Assembly: GCA_030068145.1 (NCBI GenBank) | Contig: JAPJBO010000316.1 | Location: 170,060-234,059, forward strand | Length of the DNA: 64,000 bases | DNA from: Diplonema papillatum | Taxonomy: Eukaryota > Euglenozoa > Diplonemea > Diplonemida > Diplonemidae | Reading direction: 5' to 3' | Part shown: positions 1 to 10,979 of the stretch, in pieces | Layout of the letters: each line of letters begins with the position of its first letter | Position numbering within the stretch: the first letter of the stretch is position 1 | Translations under genes and position numbers: made by a program | Notes under the pieces: model-generated | Database searches by the model: none | Told to the model about the DNA's origin: nothing | What the model saw: only the letters and a program-made list of their open reading frames with translations

Positions 1-730
1 AAAAACGTGGGATAAACATGTCTTTGTCCTGGAAATGCTGTTTTCTGGACCATCTTCACTGAACCACAATGAAAAAGATTCTAGCCACAATAGCCACAAT
101 ACTTTGTGGGTAAATGTTGTGGCTATTCTGCCCACATTGTGGGAAAGTTGTGGGTGCACAGTGCTGCCGCTGCCCACCCACGACACCTGACCGCTGGCTA
201 TAACTATAGTTTTTTTTTTTTTGGATGTCGTATGGGGTCAACATCGGGTATATGAAGCTACTTCTCTGGTTACCTCACCCAACGGCTACAGTGCATAACC
301 CCCTGCGTGGGGGTTACTCCCACGTAAGACCCCCCATAAAAACCACTGGTCAGAAAGTGTTCGTCGAATGTCTTGACACCCGTCACCAATGGTCTGCAGA
401 CTTAGCTCAATCCAATCAACGTGTTTGCCAGCTGCACCCCATTCGAAGAGCGACGCCCATCACCATCCTTGAACGCCCAGAAAAAGAGAAACCCACCAGG
501 TGGCAGCCGATGGGTTTCATACACGCACGACCTTCTGTTTGTCTTTGCAAAAAGCCTGGAGACCAGGCAGGGGTTGCCTGTAGGGTTTTCTTGAGAGTCT
601 TCGAGTGTGGTGCTGCTTCTTGGTTGGCAATTGGCTCTGGCGTGCTTCTTCAAGCTGCTTCTTGATTCTGTTCTTGGTTGTGTCGCAGCTGAACCAGCAA
701 CTCGCACACCAGGCTGAGAGAGCAGCGAAA

Positions 731-803
731 GCGGGTGTGCCACCCGGAAATAGGGTGTAAAATAGGGTGTGCACACCCTATTTCCGGGCGTGGCCACACC
801 CGC
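731..803. repeat. Short foldback (inverted repeat)
   Basis: The left arm GCGGGTGTG..CCGGAAATAGGGTG is answered by the right arm CACCCTATTTCCGG..CACACCCGC, with an inner AGGGTGTGCACACCCT palindrome. It would fold into one hairpin of about 70 bases. It may be a decayed MITE. Hairpins built from the same GGGTGTG words occur in the MITE at 51,584-51,747. Confidence 0.6.
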
Positions 804-857
804 ACTTGAGGCCGGACTTCAGCACGAGCAAAAGTTGCTGCAGTTCACCGTGTGGAT

Positions 858-907
858 GGGACCCAGTGCGGCGTTGAGCACGGAACCATTCCAAGCACGT
901 TCTCGCA
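858..907. repeat. Dispersed 50-bp repeat, copy 1
   Basis: GGGACC.AGTGCGG.GTTGAGCAC followed by CCATTCCAAGCAC.TTCT is shared, with a few substitutions, with 34,051-34,100 just upstream of the kinase gene. No coding potential is evident. Confidence 0.55.
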
Positions 908-2880
908 ACTACCCATTCCACGCGGGCATTTTTGTGTGACCTGCCGCGCCTCGGGGGTCCTCTCACAAATTCCAGGCTGCGACAGCAGACACGTGCTGTG
1001 CTGGCTCCCTCCCAGGCATCTCAGGTGGGACCACCAGTTTCATTTGTGAAATCTATTTCTCCAACACACCGGTGGACTAAGTCAACCCCTGCTTTTCTCA
1101 TCCTCCACAGCGCCAAAATAATCTAGGCTTGGAGCGCTACCTGCAGTTCTTACTTTTCAGGGTGGACTTGAGGTACCTCCACGAACCATTTGCTTTCTGA
1201 GTTCCAGCACCCCACACCTTGTCAGGAGAGAAGTTGCCTCCTGCTATAAGGAACCAACCTGGTGCCAGTGTCTCAAAAAAGTGATCAAGTGTGGCTGCTA
1301 CACATGCCAACCACTTCGCCCACTCTTCTTTATCGTGGTTGACCAATGCATACTTGACTCAGTTGGTTTTGTTTCCTGCCCAATGGAATGATTGGGATGA
1401 GAGACGAAGCATTGCTCAATACGTTGCCGCCCCATCTGTTGAGATGAACAGAGGTTCCGTCATTTAAAGGCATGAAAAGACGCTGAAAGTAAATAATGTT
1501 GTCGACAACTAAAAGCAAAAGAATAAACCAAAACTACGCAGTTCTTCTGGTGTTCCAATTTCCAAGACCCCCTCATCCAAGGGACTCGTCCTTCGAACTT
1601 GGGGGAGGTCGTGCCGAACAGCATTGGCCCCGCCATTGCTGCGCGGCACTTGGACGTGTGTCAGGTACACCTGCACTCTCTCCCTCGTTTCCAGATGTGT
1701 CGTCACCGCTATCGCTCCAATTTGCGTTTTTCTGGGGCGGGTTCTTGAAAAATTCAACCATTTATTTGCACCTTCGTCAGCCCACTCATGGTTTTACTTC
1801 ACACTTCACCGTGCTGCCTCGCAATACAAGACTATCCAATCACGACTACCCGCTTTTGATGGCTCATCACGACAAGCTTCAAACGAAACCTTTTCAGGTC
1901 TTCGGCGATGTCATTAGGCATCGAGGACAGTCTGCTTCACATTGCCACTGGTGAGCTGGCCCAGCACGTACGGCATCAGAAACGCATAACCACTACGTTC
2001 CTTCGCGTGCCGCTCTCTGTCCGACGAAAGTGGCAGCGCGCGCTTGTTTGTTCAGTAGCATGCGTTTGCAGCCTGACACTGCAACGCACACACCGTGACA
2101 TGGCAACCTTGACATTGCTTTTCGAGCTCTTCAGAATGCATGTACGAACCGACGTGTCGCCAACTTTCACACTTGCTGTTTTGCCTTCGGCAAGATTATT
2201 TGCGTTTATTTGCCGAGGTGTCGGTTGTAGTCCCGACGGGGTTTGCAACCCCGAGCCACGAGCGAATGAGTGCTTATTATTGCACTGGACTCTCAATTTG
2301 CCCCTCCACTCCATATTTTCACTCCGGACCTGTTTTATTTCACTCCGGATTTTTTTTTTGTCGTATAAGTCTAGCGGGGCAGCAGTCAGTTGTGAGACTG
2401 GCAGGTGAGCAGCGTCACCTCCCCTAGCGAGCTCTCGGATCAAGCTGCGTCTGATGCAGCTGTTGTATGGATCGCCTACATACACTCAGCTGCGCGTGCC
2501 TTCATTGCGAAGGTTACTGCTGCGGCCTTCTGGGTGTCAGGTCAAGTAGCGAGATCTGAGGCCCTGTGATGGCTGAGTGCACACCTAAGCATTGTTCCGA
2601 GCCGTTCCGGCAGCATTGGCTGCGGCGGCAAGTGTGACTGCGATCCCGAGCTTGCTAAGTTTGAGCAGCGCCCCACAGGAAGGGCGGAGAGCTAGCTGAC
2701 CCAGCGGTCGCAGCTCCGCTGGTCAAGTTGCGAAGTCCGGGAGGGCATGGGTTTGACCGACGGTCCAAATCTGCAAGCCCCGGCAGGTCCAAACTAATGC
2801 ACCACAAGAGCGTGAGCGATTGTGTGAGGAGCGAGAGGCCCTGTTTCACAGTATATCATTAGTCGGTTAATATTAATCTT

Positions 2881-3730
2881 CTAAGACTAGCATCTTGATA
2901 GACTTATACGTAGAAGTAATAGCTGTAGTATGTGTCGTCTGCCGAAGCAGCCGGAGACAGCAGGCGCAGGGGGCAGGTCTTGCTTTACAATAATCTTCTT
3001 CATGGAGACCCGCCCCCGGCGATCCCGACTGTCCAATCACTGTCGAGAAAGGTTTGTGCCCTATAGTGATGAGGTGGTTGACCAGGCCCCCACGAAGCCT
3101 TATACACAACACGGCTACAACACGAGGATGCACCCTGCGCAGTTTTGCCTCTGACGGCGAGGAGAGCCGCAAAGGATTTGCGGAGATGAGAGGGCTTTCG
3201 GAAGCGAGTGCGACCCAGAGAGAGAAGGCTCGGCGTACAGGCTGGAGATGGAGAATCGTAGCGGACGGTGCGACGGACAAGGCCAATGCCAGTGACCGAA
3301 GCATGTTCGTACTGCGATGCAGGTACTGCTGGGCGGGCCCCCGAAGAACCTCATCAATTCACGTTGTCCGCCCCTTGGCAGCTTCAGCTGTGCCCGGTGG
3401 ACTTCTTCGGGTTTTGTAGGTTCATTTTTTTGGCTGCTTCGATCGTCATCATGACAGCTGTGGGTTCCCCAGCGCTGCGCTTTGCAACCACTGGCCTGCA
3501 TGCGACTCGACGAGCAGGTTGTTCAGGTACGTCTGCACAACAAGGAACAATAACCACCGCCTTCTTCTCGGCACCCCTCTGTTTCGCGGGCTGGTACGTT
3601 ACTCAGCAACCCAGGCTGTCTTCGTGCAGGTCGTTCTTCGACCACAGCGAAAAAGGAAGTGTCGCGGCTGTATAAGCGTGACCCTGACTCGGCGTGAAGA
3701 CTTCTGTCTTCTTTGTGATGCCCTCCTTTT
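2881..3730. other. Intergenic DNA, no supported gene
   Basis: Open frames on both strands are short and lack domains. I looked here on the minus strand for the missing end of the J domain (an HPD motif) of the co-chaperone gene to the right and did not see one. Confidence 0.5.
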
Positions 3731-4372
3731 CCTTACGCTTGAGAAAGTCGTGACATTCGCGAAGTCAATGTTTGTGTTGAACCGGACCTGGATTCCGCTC
3801 TTCAGCATACTGACGTTGACCGCCCGGACGTCTCGGCTCCTGCCGTACGCTTTCTTCCGCACGTTTTTGCATTAGTGGGGTACACACACAGTCTTTTTTC
3901 CTCCGAGGGTTTATTGTGGCAAACGAATCCCGTATGCAGCGGGCGGTGCCCACGGCACACGGCACCAGGCATCCAGCGCGGAGCATGAAGCTTGTGTAAC
4001 AGCCAGCGCACACGTATCAGGCTGCCACGCAAAGTCACATCATCGCGCACACACGCATCAGGTTACCACACAATGCACACACACACCCTCTGGTCCGTTG
4101 ACCTCCGAAGTCTTTGAAAAGTCTAAAACTCTCTCTAAATGAAAGCGAGAATTTGGGGTAAGCCCCGATTATTAGATCGATTATTAGATTCACGGTTAAA
4201 CGAAGCTAGCGCACAAGGTTTGCCTGATCTCGCACCACCCCGGCACTTTCCGATACCAAATAGATGCTCTATTCTAACACACTCTCTCTCTCCGCATGTG
4301 ATACGGGACATCAGTCCCGACCACCCTCTTCACCCAACTCACCGCGCCCGACCTGTCGAGTTGCTTCGGCAA
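3731..4372. repeat. 640-bp direct repeat, copy 1
   Basis: Nearly identical to 5,035-5,671, with a spacing of about 1,303 bp. It carries, on the minus strand, the first codons of the co-chaperone gene (MLKSGIQVRF..) plus about 500 bp of its upstream flank. Beyond the VRK codons this copy diverges completely into unrelated sequence, so the duplicated start now heads a different, unrecognised frame. The right boundary is at TTGCTTCGGCA. Confidence 0.85.
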
Positions 4373-4389
4373 TTTTGTGGAACGCTTAC

Positions 4390-5111
4390 GCCCGCCACTA
4401 TACGGTACGCCTTCATCACTGCTGCCCTGTCAGCCCTCTCTCCGATACCGAAGAGCTCGAACGGGCAGCATCGGTAGCGACGGCGGCGGTTTTCGGCCGC
4501 TTCGATGACGTCCTCCGCAGCCTCCCCGGCCTTCAAATCTGCGATCGCGCGATCAAGATCGCAGAATCGAAGGAGGCATTCGCCTCTACTTCGATAGGCA
4601 AGTTTGTGCCTGTGTTTGTTATTACAAACTTCCCGAGTGCAAAGTAGTTAGAAAGCTTGTCAAGCCAGTCTAGTCGAATTAAAGCCGCGCTATTCGGGTT
4701 TGCGGGTTTGCGGGTTTGCGACACGGCATTTGCAGGTTGCGGGGTTTGCGAGATTCTGCTGCCGCCCCAATCCCGCCAGCTGAAGACAGATCCAGATGCC
4801 CCCCCGGAGAGGTTCACATACGAGGGGTTGCTCGCGAGCAGCTCCGTCAAGACTTTGACGGCTTCGGCGTACTGCTCCGTCGCCATCAGCTGCTCGGCTG
4901 TCGCGAGGCGCGTCGTCTCCTCCGCGATTTTTGCAGCCTTGCCGTCGGGCTGGCCGCTGCTCGTCTCCCCGGCCTTCCTTTTCCGGGATACGTTCGATGG
5001 CTTGGACTTTGGCAGCTCCTGTTCGGTGGTTTTCCTTACGGTTGAGAAAGTCGTGACATTCGCGAAGTCAATGTTTGTTTTGAACCGGACCTGGATTCCG
5101 CTCTTCAGCAT
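4390..5111 (-). CDS. TPR / J-domain co-chaperone (partial, two exons)
   Basis: Exon 1 is complement(4822..5111) and exon 2 is complement(4390..4609). The donor CTC|GTATGT and acceptor ACACAG|GCAC restore the frame (phase 2) and complete a TPR repeat across the junction. The 170 visible residues run: a basic lead (KSKPSNVSRKRKAGE); a TPR-like helix pair around residues 65-98 (EQYAEAVKVLTELLASNPS); a second around 98-127 (AYRSRGECLL, DLDRAIADLK); then the start of a J domain (FELFGIGERADRAAVMKAY). This layout is that of DNAJC7/DNAJC3-type Hsp70 co-chaperones. Exon 2 ends at a good donor (GGC|GTAAGC) and the part carrying HPD is not found, so the gene is truncated or continues beyond a rearrangement: a copy of its own 5' flank begins 17 bp past the donor. 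The start chosen is the first in-frame ATG; upstream there is only GTG in this frame. Confidence 0.72.
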
Positions 5112-5671
5112 ACTGACGTTGACCGCCCGGACGTCTCGGCTCCTGCCGCACGCTTTCTTCCGCACGTTTTTGCATTAGTGGGGTACCCACACAGTCTTTT
5201 TTCCTCCGAGGGTTTATTGTGGCAAACGAATCCCCGTATGCAGCGGGCGGTGCCCACGGCACACGGCACCAGGCATCCAGCGCGGAGCATGAAGCTTGTG
5301 TAACAGCCAGCGCACACGTATCAGGCTGCCACGCAAAGTCACATCATCGCGCACACACGCATCAGGTTACCACACAATGCACACACACACCCTCTGGTCC
5401 GTTGACCTCCGAAGTCTTTGAAAAGTCTAAAACTCTCTCTAAATGAAAGCGAGAATTTGGGGTAAGCCCCGATTATTAGATCGATTATTAGATTCACGGT
5501 TAAACGAAGCTAGCGCACAAGGTTTGCCTGATCTCGCACCACCCCGGCACTTTCCGATACCAAATAGATGCTCTATTCTAACACACTCTCTCTCTCCGCA
5601 TGTGATACGGGACATCAGTCCCGACCACCCTCTTCACCCAACTCACCGCGCCCGACCTGTCGAGTTGCTTC
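5035..5671. repeat. 640-bp direct repeat, copy 2
   Basis: Partner of 3,731-4,372. It holds the 5' end and upstream flank of the minus-strand co-chaperone and lies between it and the divergent coiled-coil gene, so it probably includes promoter sequence. The copies differ by a few substitutions and one single-base indel, which indicates a fairly recent duplication. Confidence 0.85.
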
Positions 5672-5872
5672 GGCATTTGAGGAGAGGGCAAGAAATAAAG
5701 CACTTCCCCAAGTGACCCAAGTGAATCGTGCAGCTGCACGAGTCCCTGCCCGATAAACGGGGTACGTCATCATCTTCGACAGGCAGGCGTGGGGGGGGGA
5801 AAGGGACCGCGACAGAAAAGAAGCCAGCAGAACCTCCCGTCACAAAGAGGGGCGAGAGGGAGCGAGAACAAG

Positions 5873-8324
5873 ATGCCCGTCCCGGCGCCGCGCGGGCGCG
5901 CGATCGTGAGCCCGCCGAGCCCCGACGGCAGCTTCTTCCTGCCGCGCCCCCAGCAGCCGGCGCACGCGGCGCTGCCGGCGCGGAACGGCGAGAGGCCGCC
6001 GATCGACGGGCCTCCTATGTTACAGGGCAGGCCCAGCGCGTGCGTCGTGCCCGCACTGCCCGCCGCCGCCCCGTTGCCCAGCCCCACCGCCGCGTCGACG
6101 CCGCCCTTGCACCCCAGGACGGTCGTCGACAGCCCGAAATACGTCGCTCCCCTGCCGAGCGCGCTGCCCAGCCCGAAGGAGGACAGGCTGTCCATTTTGG
6201 AGAACAACGTCCTCTCGCTGACGCAGACGCTGGACGAGCTCAGACGTGCGCTGCTCGTACAGAACGTGGATGCGGCCGCCGCGAGGCAGGAGTCAAGAGG
6301 CAGGGCTTCACGTTCCATCACACCGCGCGCTGTGCGACCAGGTTTGATCCGCTTTTCTTTTTACATAAGCGCCGGCATGCTCGACGAAGCTGCCAGACAA
6401 AGAACCCAAGGGATCCCAAGTGCTGTAACTACCGAGCACATGTTGAACTTGCGAGGTAGCTCGTGCGGGTTTACCCCTACACGACACGGCACACCAACAC
6501 AACAGGGAAAATAGTCCGCCCAGTGAGTGAAAAAAAGGAAGCGGTGTTGTGTTTTTCCGTCTGCCCCTATATTTCCTCCGTTCCATTCGGAGTCAAAGCA
6601 GCTGCGTCGAGTATTTTCATCTGGCAGGCCTTGGGCGTCGTATGGAGATGCTCTCGCGGATGAGGTAAATCTCCTGGAATGGGGTTTCCTTGAAGGGCGA
6701 GAGTCGTATTTCTTCGACGAGCCATATGTATCCTGTTTCTATCAGGCAAGCTGCACTTCAATTGTAATACCCTAGTGTTTTTGGGGGGGGCATCTGAGAC
6801 CCCCCAATTCCACGCCGTGTATCGTTATATTCCAATTGAACTCAATTGTAATTGGCCCCCCCCCCAGTACCCCCACCCCGGACATTCCTCTACCGTTTTT
6901 TTTTTATTTGGTATTTTTGAGAATTCATAATTCGTCGAAAAAGTTTCTCGCGGCGGACAACCACTGCCGAAGTATCTCCGGAGGCCGATATCGAACAGTC
7001 ACGGCGCCCTCGCATTCGCACGTTCAAAGAAACGTTGCCCCCCTTCTTCTTCGAAGAAGACTTGCTCCGCGCGCGCACATGCATGTGAGCCAAGGGCGAA
7101 GGACGTACTGCTGCGGCAGTTGCCCGGTGGTAACCCCACACGCAGAACGCGGGGAAGGGGAACGTGTTTTCCCAACTACTTTGAAGCCCCTTCCCGAACG
7201 TAGCATCCGAGGAAGGTGCAAACATGGAGGGTGCTACGGTAGCCGTGCACGGGTCTTGGGCGCGTGCCTCGTGCAGGGCGGGTGCTTTGTGATCCGCCGC
7301 GAAGTTCTCTCCTGGTGCAGACCGGAGAGACCGGCGCCGGTTTCGGGCGGCAACCTTAAGGGAGAGAGAGCGCAGACGCAACCCATCTTAAAAAGGACCA
7401 CACACGCACATCCATCAAAACTCTGCACGCAAGACATGCCAGCGCCAAGCCCGTCTAAACCCGTCTAGCCATCGCACGAATATTTCCCCTCTTTGCCACA
7501 GTGACGCCGGGAGCCATATCGTCGCAGACGAACTCGTCGGGCGAAAAAGACAGCGCACCTCGGAGGGGCAGCAGCGCCCAGCGAAGCAGCTCGTTCTCCC
7601 GGTCGTCCAATCTCACCCGCCGCGGCGGCAAAGCTGTCGACGCCGGCGGCAGCCCGAGCTCCAGCGGCGCGAAGCCTCGCAGCAGCGGCCCGGCGGCAGG
7701 TTCAGGTTTGCTTTTTGCCACCGAACAAAGAAGACGGGGAGGAAGGGGCAAGTCGCTTTACTGCTTTTTCTGCGCGACGGCTGCTCTGTACTCGTTGCCT
7801 TGTCCGCGATTGCCGCTTCTCGTACCGACCGCGCCTGCCTTTCCTGTTGTGCCTTTCGCCTCTGTGGTCCGTCGGCCGCCTCAGCTCGGGCGTCCTGCTG
7901 TGCTGTCTGGATCTCCTCGTCTTCCTTCTTACGTTGCTTGGCACTCCGTGCTGGGGGCGGAATTCCTAATAAGGTTTTTGGCAAACATGAGAGCTTGCAT
8001 CACTGTCACTACGTCACGCTTTCAGCTGTCAGATCCGCTTGTGTTGTGAGCTGCCTAGCGCTCTCAGCAGTTCCGATAGCCATAGCTCGTGCCCATTCAC
8101 GTCGTGTTCAACTTCTTCGCGGACATCCAAGCCCAGCGCAAGGCGTGGCGTACTGTGAGCGAGACGTCAGGCGCCCGATCCGTCCAGGCCGAAACCAGCT
8201 GCTGCCCCACTTCAATCACGGACAACACGAACCCGACGCGGCTGGCTCCGATGCCGATGACACGGGCAGAACGTGCGCCCCCACCGGGGAATCTGACGAG
8301 GACGAAGCCCGCGACAAAGAGTAA
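5873..8324 (+). CDS. Pro/Ala/Ser-rich coiled-coil protein, spliced
   Basis: Exon 1 is 5873..6341 and exon 2 is 7502..7705. The donor ACCAG|GTTTGA and acceptor CCACAG|TGACG match in phase 1 and keep one continuous GC3-rich frame. Exon 1 encodes a low-complexity Pro/Ala tract and then a short coiled coil near residues 103-135 (ILENNVLSLTQTLDELRRAL). Exon 2 is Ser/Arg/Gly-rich and probably disordered. Exon 2 probably ends at TTCAG|GTTTGC, again phase 1. Acceptors between 8,026 and 8,086 would lead into an acidic frame ending DEDEARDKE at 8,324; this last exon is uncertain because other frames there are also open and GC3-rich. I do not recognise the family. A coiled coil in a disordered chain suggests a scaffold or adaptor. 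It diverges from the co-chaperone gene. Intron 1 (6342..7501) holds dispersed repeats. Confidence 0.6.
6378..6510. repeat. Intron module carrying one unit of the 51-bp satellite
   Basis: ATGCTCGACGAAGCTGC.AGACAAAGAA is a single diverged unit of the satellite that is repeated about 52 times in the kinase intron. It is followed by TGTAACTACCGA.CAC.TGTTGAAC and GCGGGT.TACCCCTACA, which also follow the satellite at 40,357-40,435. Both modules lie inside introns. This copy keeps one unit and the other is expanded. Confidence 0.75.
6889..6960. repeat. Dispersed repeat (TTTTTGAGAATTCA module), copy 1
   Basis: CTCTACCG, a T-tract, TATTTTTGAGAATTCA.AATTCGTCGAA and TCTCGCGGCGGACAAC recur at 30,228-30,280 and 30,400-30,458. 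Read on the minus strand it ends in an A-tract, like the 3' tail of a retroposon. It lies inside intron 1 of the coiled-coil gene. Confidence 0.7.
7325..7405 (-). repeat. Dispersed repeat R1 (inverted relative to 23,741)
   Basis: The reverse complement matches 23,741-23,820 over about 70 bp: GTGTGGTCCTTTTT.AGATGG, then CGTCTGCGCTC.CTCTCCC, TTAAGG.TGCCGCCCGA. Here it lies about 100 bp before the acceptor of the coiled-coil intron. The other copy lies about 60 bp after the donor of the SAM-gene intron. Confidence 0.75.
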
Positions 8325-8604
8325 GATGAGGGTCAGCAACCCGGGGGGCTCTCAGGCGAAGCGAACGCTGGCCGGCTCCGTGAGGTGGCGGGCGGCGATT
8401 ATGTACCCCCCGCCTCACAAGTCAAACGGAGACTTTCAGAAAAACCGACCGCTTACTACAAGAAACAGTCTAGAATCGAAAACAAAACGAAGTTACACGG
8501 ATGCGCAGCCACGGTAAACAGCAAAGTAAAAGCGACACGAAGTATGAAAAGGAATGAAAACAGGCCCTGCTCTAACAGCGCTAAAGGAACCCCCCCCCCC
8601 CCCA

Positions 8605-9340
8605 GGGTGCGCACTAAGGGACGTTGCCCCCGTTGCACGTTGCACCCCCCTTTTTTTTGGGGGGGGGGGGTCGTTTTGGGGGCTGTTTTTGGGGTGTTTC
8701 CCAGACCCCCTGGTGCCGAGTGGGTACTCCGTTTACTCCAGATGAATCCGTTCTCCTCGTTTTCGAAATCGAAACCCACTTTTGCGGAAAAAATGGTCAA
8801 TCCCCACCAAAATGTTTTCCTGCACTTTTTTGGCAGGGAAATGTACTTAGCAACTTTTGAGCAAAGTCAGTTTCCCCGAAAACCAAGAGCAACTTTTGAG
8901 CAAAGTCAGTTTCCCCGAAAACCAAGATTCCTGCAGTGCACTCAAAAATCACCCAAAATCTGGAAAATTGGCCCAAAAAGTGAAAATTCGAGCAAATTTG
9001 GCCGATTTACCATGTGCTTTCCCCGAAATGCCAATACCCCCCAAAAGCTGTTTTTCAGGCAAATCCGCTGGGAAACGTACTTAGAGAGTTTCGAAACAAC
9101 GGCACCAAGAAAACCACGAAAGGGCAGATTTTCCCGGGTTCAGCCTGTGTTTTGCACGTCAAATTTCAGGCCTCACAGACGAACCGAGGACGGAGTGGAA
9201 AGATCCATCGCGAAAGAGCGCGTTTAGGGGGGTCCCCGGAAAAAAAAGGGTGGGGGGGTCCCCCCCCCCCCCTTCCAAATTTAGCAGACGTTGACATTGC
9301 CCGTTGCACCCCCCAATCCTTAGTGCGCCCCCTGCCTCCC
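8605..9340. mobile_element. Inverted-repeat element with G/C homopolymer ends
   Basis: GTGCGCACTAAGG at the left is answered by CCTTAGTGCGC at the right, each followed inward by GTTGCA words and long C or G runs. The interior is non-coding; at 8,850-8,927 it has a 39-bp direct duplication (GCAACTTTTGAGCAAAGTCA). It is probably a non-autonomous DNA element or foldback. No transposase frame or clear target duplication was seen. Confidence 0.45.
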
Positions 9341-9800
9341 CCCCCGTTCTTTCCATTTCCAGTACGTGCGTCCTGAATGCCCAGCGTCCGGCGTGCGTTT
9401 CGGCGTTCGTTGGCCGCGGGTCGAGTGTTGTGTTGGACGGCTGCACGGTTGCGGTCCGATTATTCCGTTGCGCAGCGAACGCTTTTGCTTTCATCCACGG
9501 TCAGCTGCTTCCATTTGATGGACGTCTTCCACGACTTTGGCACAACTTTGGCACCAGCGTTGTAAACTTTTTGAATTTGCCAGAGATATGTGCACATGAG
9601 CAACGCCGCAGCTTGCCTCAACCAAAATCTCCTGGACTTTTGTACGAACCGGAGTATCACCAACTGCGAAGTTGCGTGAGATATTTTTCAAAGGAATGTG
9701 AACACCCGCATGTTGCCGCACAGCTTCGGTTCCCATTGTGCCTTGCCAGCGAATTCACGTATTCCCATCCTCCGCCACATGTTGTCAACAGAACACGTGC
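9341..9800. other. No supported gene
   Basis: Short open frames only. The minus strand has modest helical-looking frames without a recognisable motif. Confidence 0.5.
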
Positions 9801-9910
9801 AACCTCTTGCAATCTCTTGCAATCTCTTGCAATCTCTTGCAATCTCTTGCAATCTCTTGCAATCTCTTGCAATCTCTTGCAATCTCTTGCAATCTCTTGC
9901 AATCTCTTGC
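9801..9910. repeat. 10-bp microsatellite, 11 units
   Basis: Eleven copies of AATCTCTTGC, the first with one substitution. Because 10 is not a multiple of 3, the open frames across it encode four-residue periodic peptides built from a shifted unit, which are artefacts. Confidence 0.97.
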
Positions 9911-10341
9911 AATCTTGTACTTCCACCTTCCTTAACAAGGGCGCAAGGGTCGTGTGCACTCGCCGTTGTACCGGCTCGGCTGCCAGCGCGATCAGCCGGC
10001 TTGTTTCAGCCCTGAAAAGGACACCGAGTTGCTAAAAAAGATGACCGTGGCAAGTGTGATGTATTTCGCAATTCTTGCTGCACAATGAAACAAGGAAGGT
10101 TTCAAACGGTACCCAAGACGAAGCAGCAAGCGGTAGCACTGCCTGGTGTTTAGCTTCAGGAAAAGCTCCCACAGCGTTTAAAAGACGCTGGGATTCGCGG
10201 CGGTTCGCGGAGGCGTGTCCTTGAGCAAGGTGTGGTGGAAAAGGAGCTCGCAAGCTGGTTGAAGGAGGACGTTGTTTCACCAGCTGCGCTTCCGCGCGTG
10301 TGGCCAACGTAAAAGGGGGAGAGACCGTTCCAGTCCGCACC

Positions 10342-10757
10342 TCACCCCACAGCCTTCTTCTCTGCTGGCAAAGGATCATCGGGATAGGAGCCATTGGGAC
10401 AATCCCATGGTACCGCGTGAATGGCGCGATTCGGGCCCACGGCAGCGCAGGCCAGCTGCAATGGTGGTCGTGCACGCGGCCTGTCTGCTCGCGGTCGCAC
10501 CGCCCCGGCCTGCAACCGCAGCCACCATGTGGCGGCCACATTCGCCCGTGCCCACACGCCGGCCAGCTCATCCCATCGAGCTTCGGCGCCTACAGCTCCG
10601 AAGGCAACCGCACAAGCAGAATTAAATGGAAGCTCAGTAGCGATGCTCAGAATGTACTGCATAGAGCTCTGGATGTCCGGCTGTGCGAAAAGGTCATGGG
10701 ACGAGTCTCCACGGTCTGCTGCCCAACGGTCTACTTGTTTGCGCCGTCTACGTCAAC
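10342..10757 (-). CDS. Unidentified ORF, possibly an element fragment
   Basis: An open frame of about 138 codons with a more structured composition than its surroundings. An RRRRKQVDRWAADR segment is followed by SSHDLFAQPDIQ, a hydrophobic helix stretch (FNSACAVAFGAVG) and a Trp-rich part (WDELAGVWARANVAATWWL), then a basic Pro-rich tail. The VDRWA..HDLFA..WW spacing loosely recalls the segment after RNase H in some YR-type retroelements, but I cannot establish that. No clear splice sites join it to a neighbour. Confidence 0.3.
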
Positions 10758-10979
10758 AAACTAGTCGCGCGGAAGAAAGCAAACGAGGGGGGATCAAGGG
10801 CAAATACAACCAAAACGCCCTGGACATCTGCGGACTGCGAAGAATGGCTAGGAGTTAGTTCCGTGCCAGCAAAACAAGAAATGCATGACTGGACACAAAA
10901 CTGACGTGAAATGTGAAACAGAGTGGGGCGATGTCAGTCTTTCAATGAATTACAACTCGGGTTCGTCAAGGGGCTGAGG

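Larger units (their letters stand above)
1..2880. other. Intergenic DNA, no supported gene
   Basis: Only short overlapping open frames occur on both strands, none with a recognisable domain or a GC3 signal like the host exons elsewhere. The stretch holds a foldback (731-803), a 50-bp dispersed repeat (858-907) and T-tracts. At 2,351-2,369 a T-tract is followed by GTCGTATAAG, the same ten bases that open the terminal repeat of the YR retroelement at 16,730, where a T-tract also precedes them. Confidence 0.6.

Noticed and set aside
7613-7984. A Lys/Glu/Gln-rich minus-strand frame (KEDEEIQTAQQDARAEAADG)
   Set aside because: Protein-like in part, but it overlaps exon 2 of the coiled-coil gene on the other strand and ends in Arg-rich shadow sequence. 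Left undecided and not annotated.
8097-8339. A hydrophobic minus-strand frame (LILLFVAGFVLVRF) as a membrane protein
   Set aside because: Three frames on both strands are open and GC-rich here. The plus-strand exon reading fits the phase of the coiled-coil gene, although I cannot exclude the minus-strand one.
9801-9910. CRISPR-like array
   Set aside because: Direct 10-bp tandem repeats without spacers in a eukaryotic sequence; the same holds for the arrays at 37,435, 37,690 and 59,370.
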